Assembly (NCBI GenBank): GCA_964609215.1
Contig: CAZSQZ010000001.1
Span: 310,001-374,000, forward strand
Direction of reading: 5' to 3'
Length of the DNA stretch: 64,000 bases
Source of the DNA: JABDKJ01 sp964609215
Lineage (GTDB): Bacteria; Bacteroidota; Bacteroidia; Flavobacteriales_D; JABDKJ01
The translations under genes and the position numbers were made by a program. Positions within the stretch are counted from its first letter, which is position 1. Every line of letters starts with the position of its first letter. Shown piece by piece: positions 8,501 to 16,797 of this stretch. Under the pieces are notes generated by a model. The model was given only the letters and a program-made list of their open reading frames with translations. It ran no database searches and had not been told where the DNA came from.

Positions 8501-9432
8501 ATTTGAGTCGCCAACACCACAAAATCAATATCCCCATCATTATCAAAATCGCCTAATTCTATATCCTTAAAATTATTGAACCCTTCTTGAATAGCGATAG
8601 GTGATCCAAAGTTACCAGCACCATTGTTAGGGTACCAAACCAAGGTTCCCGGACTCACAAATTGTCCAGTTAAAATGTCCAGATCGCCATCCATGTCAAA
8701 ATCAAATAATTCTATTTTGTGTCCTAAAGAATAGTTGGTCTCAAAAGTGTCCGGAACCATAAAAGTGCCATCTCCAGAATTTGGAAAATAGATAAAAATA
8801 TCTTCAAGGGTGTTGTTTAAAAGTAAATCGGCAAATCCATCGCCATTTAAATCTGCCGACTCAATAAAACCTATTTCTTCATCAAAACTGAAAAAGTTTT
8901 CGAGCAAAGTGAAATTACCGCTCCCATCATTTTTAAAGGTTTGAAATGCAAAAGATGATGAAAAACCGCTGTGTATAATGAGGTCAATATCATTGTCATT
9001 ATCAATGTCTTGAGCTTTTAACTCTGCTATTCCACTGTAAGTAGCCTGTATAACTTGTTCAGGGCCAAAGTTCCCGTTTCCCAAATTCTCTAACCAAAAA
9101 ACACCTTGTAAATCTGAGGAGGTGCTGAGCAAATCGACTAGCCCATCATTATTCAAGTCTTCAAAAAACAATTGAGTAGAACTTCTGGCAGAGTAAGAAA
9201 TAACGTGTATTTCCGCGAATTGACCCGAACCAAGGTTTTCAAAAAAGGCTATTTTACCATCACCTATTGATGTGCAAAAAACATCCAAATCACCATCCAA
9301 ATCTATATCAACAATAGCTGAAGTCTCAGGGTAATTGATGGATTTAGAAATGTCTATTTCCTGGGAAAAAAACTGGGCATTGATTTGAACACAAATCAAA
9401 CTGAATAGCCACAAGAAAACGTTTTTAAACAT
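5581..9432 (-). CDS. Secreted FG-GAP/VCBS repeat protein with type IX sorting domain
   Basis: A 1283-residue exported protein. After a signal peptide (residues 1-19, ending INAQ), about 14 repeats each hold an acidic calcium-binding-like motif of the form D-x-(D/N)-x-D-G-x-x-D (for example DIDLDGDLD, DLDSDGDLD), suggesting a beta-propeller array over roughly residues 30-710. Next comes a Cys-rich linker with two GC-T-(D/N)-N-x-A motifs and DDGSC, then a possible SdrD-type B domain, a conserved-repeat region (NTGNAPAQNIWIRDSLD) and a C-terminal type A sorting domain (LYPNPANNWLILEV to the final KLIIRK). It should leave the cell through the type IX system and be attached to the surface or released. 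Ligand unknown. It follows leuS by 24 bases. Confidence 0.88.
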   Translation of the reverse strand: MFKNVFLWLFSLICVQINAQFFSQEIDISKSINYPETSAIVDIDLDGDLDVFCTSIGDGKIAFFENLGSGQFAEIHVISYSARSSTQLFFEDLNNDGLVDLLSTSSDLQGVFWLENLGNGNFGPEQVIQATYSGIAELKAQDIDNDNDIDLIIHSGFSSSFAFQTFKNDGSGNFTLLENFFSFDEEIGFIESADLNGDGFADLLLNNTLEDIFIYFPNSGDGTFMVPDTFETNYSLGHKIELFDFDMDGDLDILTGQFVSPGTLVWYPNNGAGNFGSPIAIQEGFNNFKDIELGDFDNDGDIDFVVLATQIKYLENLGSGTFATLTYIDEDIIGLESISSGDFTGNGFLDIVIASHGLGWDDYLTRFENGGNASFSAPIFFNPQDPSGPHAVAIGDIDGDGDEDIATATLYNDLVVWYENNGTGQFEESHITSIEENEGYRHIELADLDSDGDLDIITGSSSDNHIAWQANDGNGNFSPMLTLTDDVDYPRDFEIDDLDADGDMDICAISFDDGEVYWFPNDGSQNFPSLIILSENSHQARQIATEDLNEDGLLDIISCSFGADGLVWYPNLGGGSFNAANHLALNDDVKTFTLGDFNFDGHIDIFAIGGPSRKYLNDGSGNFDSSQEQLNVFPPNDIHSMDIDNDGDLDLTMAGTGGIQYAFNGVANGFYEAENLRNYSASFVDLNSADLDNDGDEDLVYVDIFSDRVAILMNQSSLGCTDNTACNYDTNASEDDGSCCYNNCGCTNNSAFNFNSSATCDDGSCEYSTFGFVYFDGNNNGIYDSLDYGLANQEIVIDAAGISTFTNNDGFFSVDLNEEGELTFSLQPDNDFPFPTTATQITHHTDSLGWNTDTLFFGTSNTVAFFDLEVNIYSATNLCIDVNPYNLVILNNGTVPLQTEIEFQKDSLLEWLSFGLPPSSLTDHTASFSIDSLLPGQNLSIPILFNPVSADNIGDSIVNNLNVEGFHIGALVASGNDAEERIVQCSYDPNDKQVFPEGYNEEHWVQNDTILEYMIRFQNTGNAPAQNIWIRDSLDINLDLNSFEFIASSHSVATSIDPENRELLFFFEDIMLPDSVNNEPDSHGFVRFSIQSDSNTPLLTEINNTAHIFFDNNDPIITNTTWSVLYDCSLFEASFIQEMGVLIASEGDYYQWYLDGQEISGANEQTINIEENGFYSVLVGIDFPCSDLSPETFINYNGLGSIEEIPFNLYPNPANNWLILEVKPEAQILGQEIRDLAGRTIALPVSKKENQLFIETEELSSGTYLIHVLTDLGSINAKLIIRK

Positions 9433-9456
9433 GGTGTAATTTTCCTCAAAATAGAA

Positions 9457-12345
9457 TTAAACCACAATATTCACAATCTTCTTAGGGACTATTATGACTT
9501 TTTTAGGTGTTTTACCATCTAAATATTTGATCGTTTTTTCAAAGGCCATTACCTCTTTTTCTATATCCTCTTTTGACATAGCCATAGGTAATTCCATCTT
9601 GAAACGCATTTTTCCATTAAAAGAAACCGGATATTCATGAGAATCCTCAACAAGGTATTCCTCATTATATATTGGCCAATTTGCGTTAACTACATATCCC
9701 TCTCCCCCTAGTTGTCCCCAAATTTCCTCAGCAATGTGGGGGGCATATGGAGAAAGCAATATTGCAAAGTCTTTGAAAATGGAATTGTTTTTAGATTTAA
9801 GCGCATTCAATTCGTTCAAAGCAATCATAAATGCAGAAACCACTGTATTGAAGGAATGCCGTTCTATATCTTCAGTTGCTTTCTTGATCAAGGTATGTAT
9901 CGCTTTCAATTCTTTCTTATTAGCATCACCCTTATCGTTCGCCTCTGAACAGGCCTTAAACAATTTCTTCAGGAAATTATGAACTCCGCTAATTCCGTTG
10001 GTGTCCCATGGTTTATGTTGTTCTAATGGCCCCAGAAACATCTCATAAAGACGCAAAGTGTCCGCACCATAAGTATCACAAATTTCAACCGGATCCACTG
10101 TATTGTGGTATCGCTTACCCATTTTCCCTTGCTCAGATTTGGTAACCAACCAAGAAGAATCTCCTCCTTTTGAATTGAAATTTCCTTCACTCAATACTCC
10201 TTGACCACATTCAAAAATGGCATTTTCAAATTCAGGCATCCACTTTGAAAAAGTGTTTAAGGCCTCTTGACCTAAATAAGAATCTGGGTTACCATAATCT
10301 GAAACTAAATCGGTTCTTACGGCAATCTTGATAAAATTATCCATATCCTTAGGATCGACTTTGTCACGACACATAAAATGTGCACGTCCATTGGTCTTTT
10401 CCTTTCTCATCAACAAATACTCTATGACGCCACCTATCATTCCTTGATTGATCATTTTCTTAAAAGGTTCGTCAAAGAATATATGTCCTAAGTCAAATAG
10501 TATTTTTACCCAGAAACGACTATACAGTAAATGTCCAGTACCATGCTCAGCTCCTCCCAAGTATAAATCAACATTCCCCCAATACTTCATTTTCTCAGGG
10601 TCACAGAATGTATCGTTATTTTTAGGGTCCATGTATCGTAACCAATACCAACAGGAGCCTGCCCAACCAGGCATGGTATTGCACTCCATTCTATCTCCTT
10701 TAAAAATATGCCAATCCTCTTTCCTCGCCCTTCCCAATGGTGGGTCACCATCTTCGGTAGGTAAGTATTTATCTATTTTTGGCAGTGTATGAGGGAGCTC
10801 ATTATCCTCTAGCAAATAAGGAATATCGTTTTCGAAATAAACAGGAAATGGTTCGCCCCAATAACGCTGTCGACTAAAAATAGCATCTCGCATTCTGTAA
10901 TTCACCTTTCCTTTCCCAATTCCTTTTTTCTCAATTTCTTCAATACATCTTTTTATTCCTTCATATCCTGTTAAACCATTTAGGAAATCGCCATTTATTA
11001 TTTTTGCATCCTTAGTAGAGTTGGCCTCCTCCCTAATGTCAATGCCCTCAAAAACAGCAGGAATGGGTAAATCGAAATGCTTGGCAAAGTCAAAGTCTCT
11101 TTGATCACCGCTGGGAACAGCCATCACCGCTCCAGTTCCATAGCCCATCAATACATATTCAGAAATCCAAACGGGAATTTTGTCTCCAGTAAAAGGATGC
11201 AAGGCATGTGCGCCTGTGAATGCCCCTGAAATACTTTTAACATTTGCCTGACGCTCTCTCTCTGATTTATTCTTTACTCCTTCTATATATTTTGTTACTT
11301 CATCCTTTTGACCTTCTGTGGTGATTTGCTGTACCAAAGGATGCTCCGGTGCTAAAGTCATGAAAGAAACTCCAAAAATAGTATCAGGTCTTGTAGTAAA
11401 AACTTCAATCTTTTCCGAATGATTTTCCAGATCAAAACAAAGCGAAGCTCCTTCAGAACGACCAATCCAATTTCGCTGCACTTCTTTAATTGAATCACTC
11501 CATTCAATCTTATTCAAATCATCCAATAAACGCTGAGAATATGCTGAAATACGCATACTCCATTGCTTCATCAGTTTCTTAACTACAGGATATCCTCCAC
11601 GTTCAGAAACACCATCTTTAACTTCATCATTTGCTAATACAGTACCTAGTTCTGGACACCAATTTACCATAGTATCACTCAAATAGGTCAATCGGAAATG
11701 AGCCAAGATTTTCTGTTTTTGAATGGCATTAAATGACTTCCAATCCGTATCCGAGAATTCACCTGTGAAATGCTCTCCAAAAGGAAAGTCTGCTAAGTCT
11801 AGTTCTTTAAACCAATTCTCATCATTAGCAGCATTAACATTATAGGTTCCATTATTCTCAAATTTTTCTATTAAGGTTGAAATAGGCTCAGCCTTGTCAC
11901 TATCTTTATTATACCAAGAATTATAAACCTGCTTAAAAATCCATTGCGTCCATTTATAATAGGCGGGATCTGATGTCTGCACTTCTCGACTCCAATCATA
12001 ATTGAAACCTATTCTTCTCAACTGCTCCTTGTAGCGTTTGATATTGGTTTCTGTAGTAATTGCTGGGTGTTGACCCGTTTGAATAGCGTATTGCTCTGCT
12101 GGTAATCCGAAAGAATCGAAACCCATTGGGTGTAAAACGTTAAAGCCTTGCAGTTTTTTATATCGCGCTACAATATCAGAAGCAATATACCCTAAAGGGT
12201 GTCCAACATGTAAGCCCGCTCCAGATGGATAAGGAAACATGTCCAAGACATAATATTTTTCTTTCTCATTTTCAGTGACCTGGTAGACCTTTTCATCCTC
12301 CCATTTCTTTTGCCACTTTTCCTCTATTTCCTTGAAATTATACAA
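9457..12345 (-). CDS. leuS: Leucyl-tRNA synthetase
   Basis: Class I aminoacyl-tRNA synthetase of 962 residues, the long form usual in Bacteroidota. The HIGH motif is HVGH at residues 46-49 (PYPSGAGLHVGHP). The editing domain is visible around residues 230-440 (TTRPDTIFGVSFMTLAPEHP; GTGAVMAVPSGDQRDFDFA). The KMSKS-type motif reads KMGKR at about 741-745. The class I anticodon-binding domain and a lysine-rich C-terminal domain follow. The only start that keeps the conserved N-terminus MYNFKEIEEKWQ is TTG at 12345. It is divergent from ftsX and is followed closely by the FG-GAP gene on the same strand. Confidence 0.97.
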   Translation of the reverse strand: MYNFKEIEEKWQKKWEDEKVYQVTENEKEKYYVLDMFPYPSGAGLHVGHPLGYIASDIVARYKKLQGFNVLHPMGFDSFGLPAEQYAIQTGQHPAITTETNIKRYKEQLRRIGFNYDWSREVQTSDPAYYKWTQWIFKQVYNSWYNKDSDKAEPISTLIEKFENNGTYNVNAANDENWFKELDLADFPFGEHFTGEFSDTDWKSFNAIQKQKILAHFRLTYLSDTMVNWCPELGTVLANDEVKDGVSERGGYPVVKKLMKQWSMRISAYSQRLLDDLNKIEWSDSIKEVQRNWIGRSEGASLCFDLENHSEKIEVFTTRPDTIFGVSFMTLAPEHPLVQQITTEGQKDEVTKYIEGVKNKSERERQANVKSISGAFTGAHALHPFTGDKIPVWISEYVLMGYGTGAVMAVPSGDQRDFDFAKHFDLPIPAVFEGIDIREEANSTKDAKIINGDFLNGLTGYEGIKRCIEEIEKKGIGKGKVNYRMRDAIFSRQRYWGEPFPVYFENDIPYLLEDNELPHTLPKIDKYLPTEDGDPPLGRARKEDWHIFKGDRMECNTMPGWAGSCWYWLRYMDPKNNDTFCDPEKMKYWGNVDLYLGGAEHGTGHLLYSRFWVKILFDLGHIFFDEPFKKMINQGMIGGVIEYLLMRKEKTNGRAHFMCRDKVDPKDMDNFIKIAVRTDLVSDYGNPDSYLGQEALNTFSKWMPEFENAIFECGQGVLSEGNFNSKGGDSSWLVTKSEQGKMGKRYHNTVDPVEICDTYGADTLRLYEMFLGPLEQHKPWDTNGISGVHNFLKKLFKACSEANDKGDANKKELKAIHTLIKKATEDIERHSFNTVVSAFMIALNELNALKSKNNSIFKDFAILLSPYAPHIAEEIWGQLGGEGYVVNANWPIYNEEYLVEDSHEYPVSFNGKMRFKMELPMAMSKEDIEKEVMAFEKTIKYLDGKTPKKVIIVPKKIVNIVV

Positions 12346-12553
12346 AACGCTATAAAATTTGGGTAAATCTACTGCTTTAGTTTAAAGATAATTGGGTTTA
12401 AGATAATTAGATACAAATTGAGGTGTGCCATTCAAATAACAAAATCCTTTTCATCATGCTGAGTTCGGCATTCAAAATTTCTCATGTGGATAACTCACCT
12501 AAGAAATAAAAGGAAGCATTTTTTAGTTTCTAATTTTACCCTTGATTCTTTAA

Positions 12554-13441
12554 ATGAATTCTTCTGGAGAAAAAATAGCCAAACGAAGAGCCCGGTCTTC
12601 TTACTTCTCAACTACTTTGGGAATTACGCTAGTGCTATTTATGCTAGGCATGTTGGTATTGCTCTTGCTCAACGCCAAAAAAATCAATTCTCAATTAAAG
12701 GAAGACTTAAAATTGCAGGTTTATCTAAAAAAAGAGGTGAATGATGTCAATAGAGACATGGCTTATGATATTATTCGTACCAAGAAACAAGTCAATGATG
12801 CCATACTAATTACTGCAGAGGAAGCAGCTTTAGAAATGAAAAAAGAATTTGGCGAGGATTTCATTGATATGTCTGGAGGAACAAATCCATTGCCCAACTC
12901 TATAGTGGTTTCGTTTAAGGAAGAATACATTCAAAGTGACAGTCTCAAGACTTTTAATACGGAGGTTTTAAATCTCGCACAAATCTCCGATACAACATTA
13001 GCCGATTATGAATCCATTTCCTCAAAAATAGATGCTAATATTAAGAAAGCTGCCTGGGCGCTATTGCTTTTAAGTGCGCTTTTACTGCTTATCGCTTTTG
13101 CTTTGATCAACAATACCATTCGCCTGAGTATTTATGCAAAACGCTTTATTATCCGGAGCATGCAATTGATTGGTGCGAAGAGCAGCTTCATTCAAAAACC
13201 TTTTATCTTAAATAGTTTATGGCAGGGAATAGTAAGCGGAATTTTAGCAATTGGTCTCTTGCTGGGTCTTATGTTTGCTATAGATAAATACTTGCTTCCT
13301 GGCTTTATTCAGTTTCAGGATTTAACACTTTTTGTTAAGCTTTTTGGAGTAATTATACTTTTGGGCATCGCTATTACCCTTTTATCTACTATTTTCGCTG
13401 TTCGCAAATTTTCCAGAATGAAGCTGGATGATTTGTATTAA
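12554..13441 (+). CDS. ftsX: Cell division protein FtsX-like permease
   Basis: A 295-residue membrane protein with the FtsX plan: one N-terminal membrane segment (residues about 20-42), a large periplasmic domain (about 43-165) and three further segments near 168-190, 220-245 and 265-285 forming the FtsX permease domain. FtsX with the ATPase FtsE controls cell-wall hydrolases at division. ftsE is not adjacent here, which is normal in this phylum. A -7-like TAATTTTA lies at 12531-12538. The order ftsX, DUF3098, uppP, truB, queA is conserved in Bacteroidota and links the gene to envelope growth. Confidence 0.92.
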   Translation: MNSSGEKIAKRRARSSYFSTTLGITLVLFMLGMLVLLLLNAKKINSQLKEDLKLQVYLKKEVNDVNRDMAYDIIRTKKQVNDAILITAEEAALEMKKEFGEDFIDMSGGTNPLPNSIVVSFKEEYIQSDSLKTFNTEVLNLAQISDTTLADYESISSKIDANIKKAAWALLLLSALLLLIAFALINNTIRLSIYAKRFIIRSMQLIGAKSSFIQKPFILNSLWQGIVSGILAIGLLLGLMFAIDKYLLPGFIQFQDLTLFVKLFGVIILLGIAITLLSTIFAVRKFSRMKLDDLY

Positions 13442-13451
13442 TTGAGAACTC

Positions 13452-13682
13452 ATGAAGAATTCAAAAGGATTTTTTTCAAAGCAAAACTACATTTTACTGG
13501 GCATTGGAGTGCTTGTTTTAGTAATAGGTTATTTGCTTATGATGGGAGGAGGAGCTGAAGACCCAACCGAATTTAATGATGCCATTTTTAATGCCCAGAG
13601 AATTACTGTTGCACCCATTTTGGTTCTTTTTGGATATATGTTTGTCATCTATGCAATCATGAAAAAACCAAAAGAAGATTAA
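13452..13682 (+). CDS. DUF3098 family membrane protein
   Basis: A 76-residue protein with two membrane segments (about residues 14-31 and 50-68) separated by a short acidic loop (GGAEDPTEFNDAIFNAQRITVAP). It matches the small DUF3098 family known from Bacteroidota between ftsX and uppP. It starts 10 bases after ftsX and ends 6 bases before uppP, so it belongs to the same operon. The biochemical role is unknown. Membership of an ftsX-uppP operon suggests an envelope function. Confidence 0.85.
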   Translation: MKNSKGFFSKQNYILLGIGVLVLVIGYLLMMGGGAEDPTEFNDAIFNAQRITVAPILVLFGYMFVIYAIMKKPKED

Positions 13683-13688
13683 TCCTAA

Positions 13689-14474
13689 ATGGGTTTAATA
13701 GAAGCCATTATCCTAGGCATTGTTCAAGGTCTTACCGAATTTTTACCTGTTAGCAGTAGTGGTCATATTGAGTTGGCTCAAAAAATTCTAGGTACAGATA
13801 ATTTAAAGGACAAAGAAGAATTACTGAGTGTAGTTTTGCATGCGGCTACAGCTTTAAGCACCATTGTTGTTTTTCGAAAAGATATTATAAAAATCATTCA
13901 AGGACTCTTTGGTGGAATAAAAAAGGAAGTAATGTTTTCTACTGCAATTATCATTTCAATGGTTCCTGCTGCTATAATCGGTCTGCTCTTCGATGACATC
14001 ATTGAATCTTTTTTTGATGGTAATTTAATTTTAATCGGTTCAATGCTCATTCTAACCGCCCTACTTTTATACCTAGCAGATAAAGCAAAGCATACCAACA
14101 AAGGTGTTTCTCTTCCAAATGCATTTATTATCGGCATAGCACAGGCTATTGCTATTCTTCCGGGTGTTTCCCGTTCTGGTGCTACCATTTCTACCTCTGT
14201 TCTTTTAGGTATAGATCGCTCTGAAGCTGCCAGATTTTCATTCTTAATGGTTGTTCCCTTAATCTTAGGAAAAATGGCTAAGGATATTCTAGATGGTGGT
14301 TTTATTATGAGTACGGATCTTGCCTTGCCCTTCACCGCTGGGTTTTTAGCATCATTTATTACGGGGATTATAGCTTGTGTTTGGATGATCAAACTTGTGA
14401 AAAAGGCAAAACTGTCCTGGTTTGCTATCTACTGTCTAGTTGTTGGAGTAATTGCAATTATTGTTTCGCTTTGA
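13689..14474 (+). CDS. uppP: Undecaprenyl-diphosphate phosphatase
   Basis: A 261-residue polytopic membrane enzyme that recycles undecaprenyl diphosphate to the monophosphate lipid carrier for peptidoglycan and polysaccharide assembly. Both family signatures are present: GIVQGLTEFLPVSSSGH near residues 10-26 (with the catalytic-site Glu and Ser/His cluster) and GVSRSGATIS near 158-167. About eight hydrophobic segments are seen, and the length is standard (BacA type). Its stop overlaps the TTG start of truB by three bases, which indicates translational coupling. Members of this family give bacitracin tolerance when overproduced. Confidence 0.96.
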   Translation: MGLIEAIILGIVQGLTEFLPVSSSGHIELAQKILGTDNLKDKEELLSVVLHAATALSTIVVFRKDIIKIIQGLFGGIKKEVMFSTAIIISMVPAAIIGLLFDDIIESFFDGNLILIGSMLILTALLLYLADKAKHTNKGVSLPNAFIIGIAQAIAILPGVSRSGATISTSVLLGIDRSEAARFSFLMVVPLILGKMAKDILDGGFIMSTDLALPFTAGFLASFITGIIACVWMIKLVKKAKLSWFAIYCLVVGVIAIIVSL

Positions 14475-15169
14475 AAAAGGAAAACTATCATTTTCAGGAT
14501 GGGGAAGTTTTATTATTTGACAAACCTCTTAAGTGGACTTCTTTTGATTTGGTGAATAAAGTTCGCTACCTCATCAAAAGAAATCTAGGTGTCAAAAAAA
14601 TCAAAGTGGGACATGCCGGTACTCTCGACCCTCTTGCAACAGGACTCATGGTTATCTGTGTTGGAAAAATGACCAAACAGATAAACCAAATGACCAATGG
14701 TCAGAAAATCTATGAAGCTGAAATCAAGTTAGGTTCATGGACTCCATCATTTGATGCTGAGACTGAAGTGGAAAAAGAAATGGATGTTAGCCATATCAAA
14801 ATGGAAGATGTTCAGAAAGTAGCAAAATCATTTTTAGGGAAACAAGAACAGATTCCGCCCATTTTCTCAGCAAAAAAAATAGATGGTGTCCGTGCCTATA
14901 AATTGGCTAGGGAAGGCAAAGAAGTAGAAATGAGAAAAAATCAAATAGAAATCTTCTCTTTTGACGTCCTCTCCTATGAAGCTCCAATTCTAAAATGTCG
15001 CATTCACTGTTCTAAAGGGACCTATATCCGATCTATAGCGAATGATTTTGGAGAACGTTTGAATAACATAGGAACCTTGGTTGGTTTAATAAGAACCCAA
15101 AGTGGTTCGTTTGATTTAAGAGATGCTATTAAGGTTGAGGATTTTGAGAGTATATTGACTCCTCAATGA
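14471..15169 (+). CDS. truB: tRNA pseudouridine(55) synthase
   Basis: A 232-residue enzyme making pseudouridine 55 in the T-loop of tRNAs. The catalytic motif is GHAGTLDPLATGLM, with the nucleophilic aspartate in TLDP. Further TruB motifs are LFDKPLKWTSFDLV at the N-terminus, IPPIFSAKKIDGVRAYKLAR and CSKGTYIRSIANDFG. The frame is open much further upstream inside uppP, but that part has no family similarity. The best start is the TTG at 14471, which overlaps the uppP stop and leaves KKENYHFQDGEVLLFDKP as the N-terminus. Confidence 0.95.
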   Translation: MKKENYHFQDGEVLLFDKPLKWTSFDLVNKVRYLIKRNLGVKKIKVGHAGTLDPLATGLMVICVGKMTKQINQMTNGQKIYEAEIKLGSWTPSFDAETEVEKEMDVSHIKMEDVQKVAKSFLGKQEQIPPIFSAKKIDGVRAYKLAREGKEVEMRKNQIEIFSFDVLSYEAPILKCRIHCSKGTYIRSIANDFGERLNNIGTLVGLIRTQSGSFDLRDAIKVEDFESILTPQ

Positions 15170-15290
15170 AATTTGCTTTATCCGCAAGCTTGGCTTAAAA
15201 CCCATATTTATTCGATTCTCATTTAGATTTTCATTTTGAATAAGCAAATGTTATCTTCGCGCTCCTTAAAATTTTAAGAAAGTCTACAGA

Positions 15291-16346
15291 ATGAAGTTAT
15301 CTCAGTTTAAATTTAATTTACCAGACAAGCTAATTGCAAGTGAACCTTCAGATCAGAGAGATGAATCTCGTTTGATGGTTATAAACCGTGCTGAGGGAAC
15401 TATTGAGCACAAAATGTTTAAAGATGTTTTAGACTATTTTGATGATCAAGATGTTTTCATCCTTAACAATACCAAGGTTTTTCCAGCTAGAATGTTTGGA
15501 AATAAGGAGAAAACTGGAGCTAAGATTGAGGTTTTTCTTTTGAGAGAATTGAATCGTGAAAGTTTACTGTGGGATGTTTTGGTTGATCCGGCAAGAAAAA
15601 TTAGAATTGGTAATAAACTTTATTTCGGGGAGAATGACGAACTGGTTGCTGAAGTAATTGACAACACAACCAGTAGAGGGCGAACGCTGCGTTTTTTGTT
15701 TGACGGTCCCTATGAAGATTTTAAGAAAACGATTTATCAATTGGGCGAAACTCCTATTCCTTCTTACATAAGAAAAAATAGAGACGTTAAAGAATTTGAC
15801 GAGGAACGCTATCAAACGATATATTCTAAACATGAAGGTGCTGTTGCAGCTCCAACTGCTGGTTTGCACTTTAGTCGAGGTTTGATGAAGCGACTTGAAT
15901 TGAAAGGAATTGAATTTGCTGAAGTGACCTTGCATGTTGGACTAGGGACATTTAGACCTGTAGAAGTAGAAGATCTTACCAAACACAAGATGGATAGTGA
16001 ACAAATCATTATTGAGCAGGATTGTGTCACTAAGGTAAACGCTGCAAAGACAAGAAAAAATAAGGTTTGTGTTGTTGGAACAACTTCTATGAGAGCAGTT
16101 GAAACTTCAGTAAGTACAATTGGTGAATTAAAGCCTTTTGATGGCTGGACAAATAAGTTCATCTTTCCTCCTTATGATTTTAGAATCGCAGATTGCATGA
16201 TTACCAACTTCCACATGCCTGAATCTACCTTATTAATGATGATTAGTGCATTTTGTGGTCATGACCTGATGTTCAAAGCTTATAAAAAAGCGATAAAAGA
16301 AAAGTATCGTTTTCTTTCTTATGGAGACGCTATGCTGATAATCTGA
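15291..16346 (+). CDS. queA: S-adenosylmethionine:tRNA ribosyltransferase-isomerase
   Basis: A 351-residue enzyme that transfers and isomerises the ribosyl group of S-adenosylmethionine onto preQ1 in tRNA, giving epoxyqueuosine. Typical blocks are the N-terminus MKLSQFKFNLPDKLIA, DVFILNNTKVFPARMFG, EGAVAAPTAGLHFS and ITNFHMPESTLLMMISAFCG. ATG 15291 is clear. A -7-like TATCTTCG lies at 15252-15259, so it may begin a new transcript after truB. It is followed after one base by a TTG-started unknown gene and then rlmN, forming an RNA-modification cluster. Confidence 0.97.
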   Translation: MKLSQFKFNLPDKLIASEPSDQRDESRLMVINRAEGTIEHKMFKDVLDYFDDQDVFILNNTKVFPARMFGNKEKTGAKIEVFLLRELNRESLLWDVLVDPARKIRIGNKLYFGENDELVAEVIDNTTSRGRTLRFLFDGPYEDFKKTIYQLGETPIPSYIRKNRDVKEFDEERYQTIYSKHEGAVAAPTAGLHFSRGLMKRLELKGIEFAEVTLHVGLGTFRPVEVEDLTKHKMDSEQIIIEQDCVTKVNAAKTRKNKVCVVGTTSMRAVETSVSTIGELKPFDGWTNKFIFPPYDFRIADCMITNFHMPESTLLMMISAFCGHDLMFKAYKKAIKEKYRFLSYGDAMLII

Positions 16347-16347
16347 T

Positions 16348-16791
16348 TTGAAAAAGGCTTTCATATTCTTTGCTGGATTGATTGAGGAATCAAAAGAAAG
16401 CAGCATTGTTCCTAAAGATTGGGAATATTTCCATTACGATATTGATGCGGAAGAGCACACTATATTTGATTGGGTAATTTCATTTTTAAAAGAACATCCT
16501 GGTCTAGAATACTTATGCATGAATACCGCTTATATTCCGAACTGGCCAAAAGATATCTGGAATTCATTTTTTGAAAAAGGAATAAAATTAGGAGCGTGTA
16601 AATATGTATTTGAAGATTGTTCCCTTAAAAAAAATCTAGATACCCAACCCTATATGGCTATTTTCGATTTAAAAGATCTACGAATGGCTGTTGAACAAAA
16701 CTATCGCCCAACCTTTGAGGACTTAACAGAAGCCGTTGCTACTTTTGGTTTTCCTGTTCAGTTTTTCAATCCAGAAAAAGCCTTAAATTAG
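16348..16791 (+). CDS. Conserved-looking hypothetical protein between queA and rlmN
   Basis: A 147-residue soluble protein that I do not recognise. It has no signal peptide or membrane segment. It is rich in aromatic residues (DWEYFHYDIDAEEHTIFDWV; YIPNWPKDIWNSFF) and has three cysteines that do not form a metal-site pattern. The start is a TTG one base after the queA stop, and rlmN follows after six bases, so it is in the operon and has codon use like its neighbours. The context suggests a role tied to tRNA or rRNA modification, but nothing in the sequence shows an activity. Confidence 0.75.
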   Translation: MKKAFIFFAGLIEESKESSIVPKDWEYFHYDIDAEEHTIFDWVISFLKEHPGLEYLCMNTAYIPNWPKDIWNSFFEKGIKLGACKYVFEDCSLKKNLDTQPYMAIFDLKDLRMAVEQNYRPTFEDLTEAVATFGFPVQFFNPEKALN

Positions 16792-16797
16792 GTCTAA

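Noticed and set aside
12440..12480. Degenerate copy of a Bacteroidota intergenic repeat (CATGCTGAGTTCGGCATTC-like) upstream of ftsX
   Set aside because: Only a partial resemblance, with no palindrome or second copy nearby. It may be chance.
14375..14470. Longer N-terminus for truB
   Set aside because: These codons lie inside uppP in another frame and have no TruB similarity; the TTG at 14471 is the better start.
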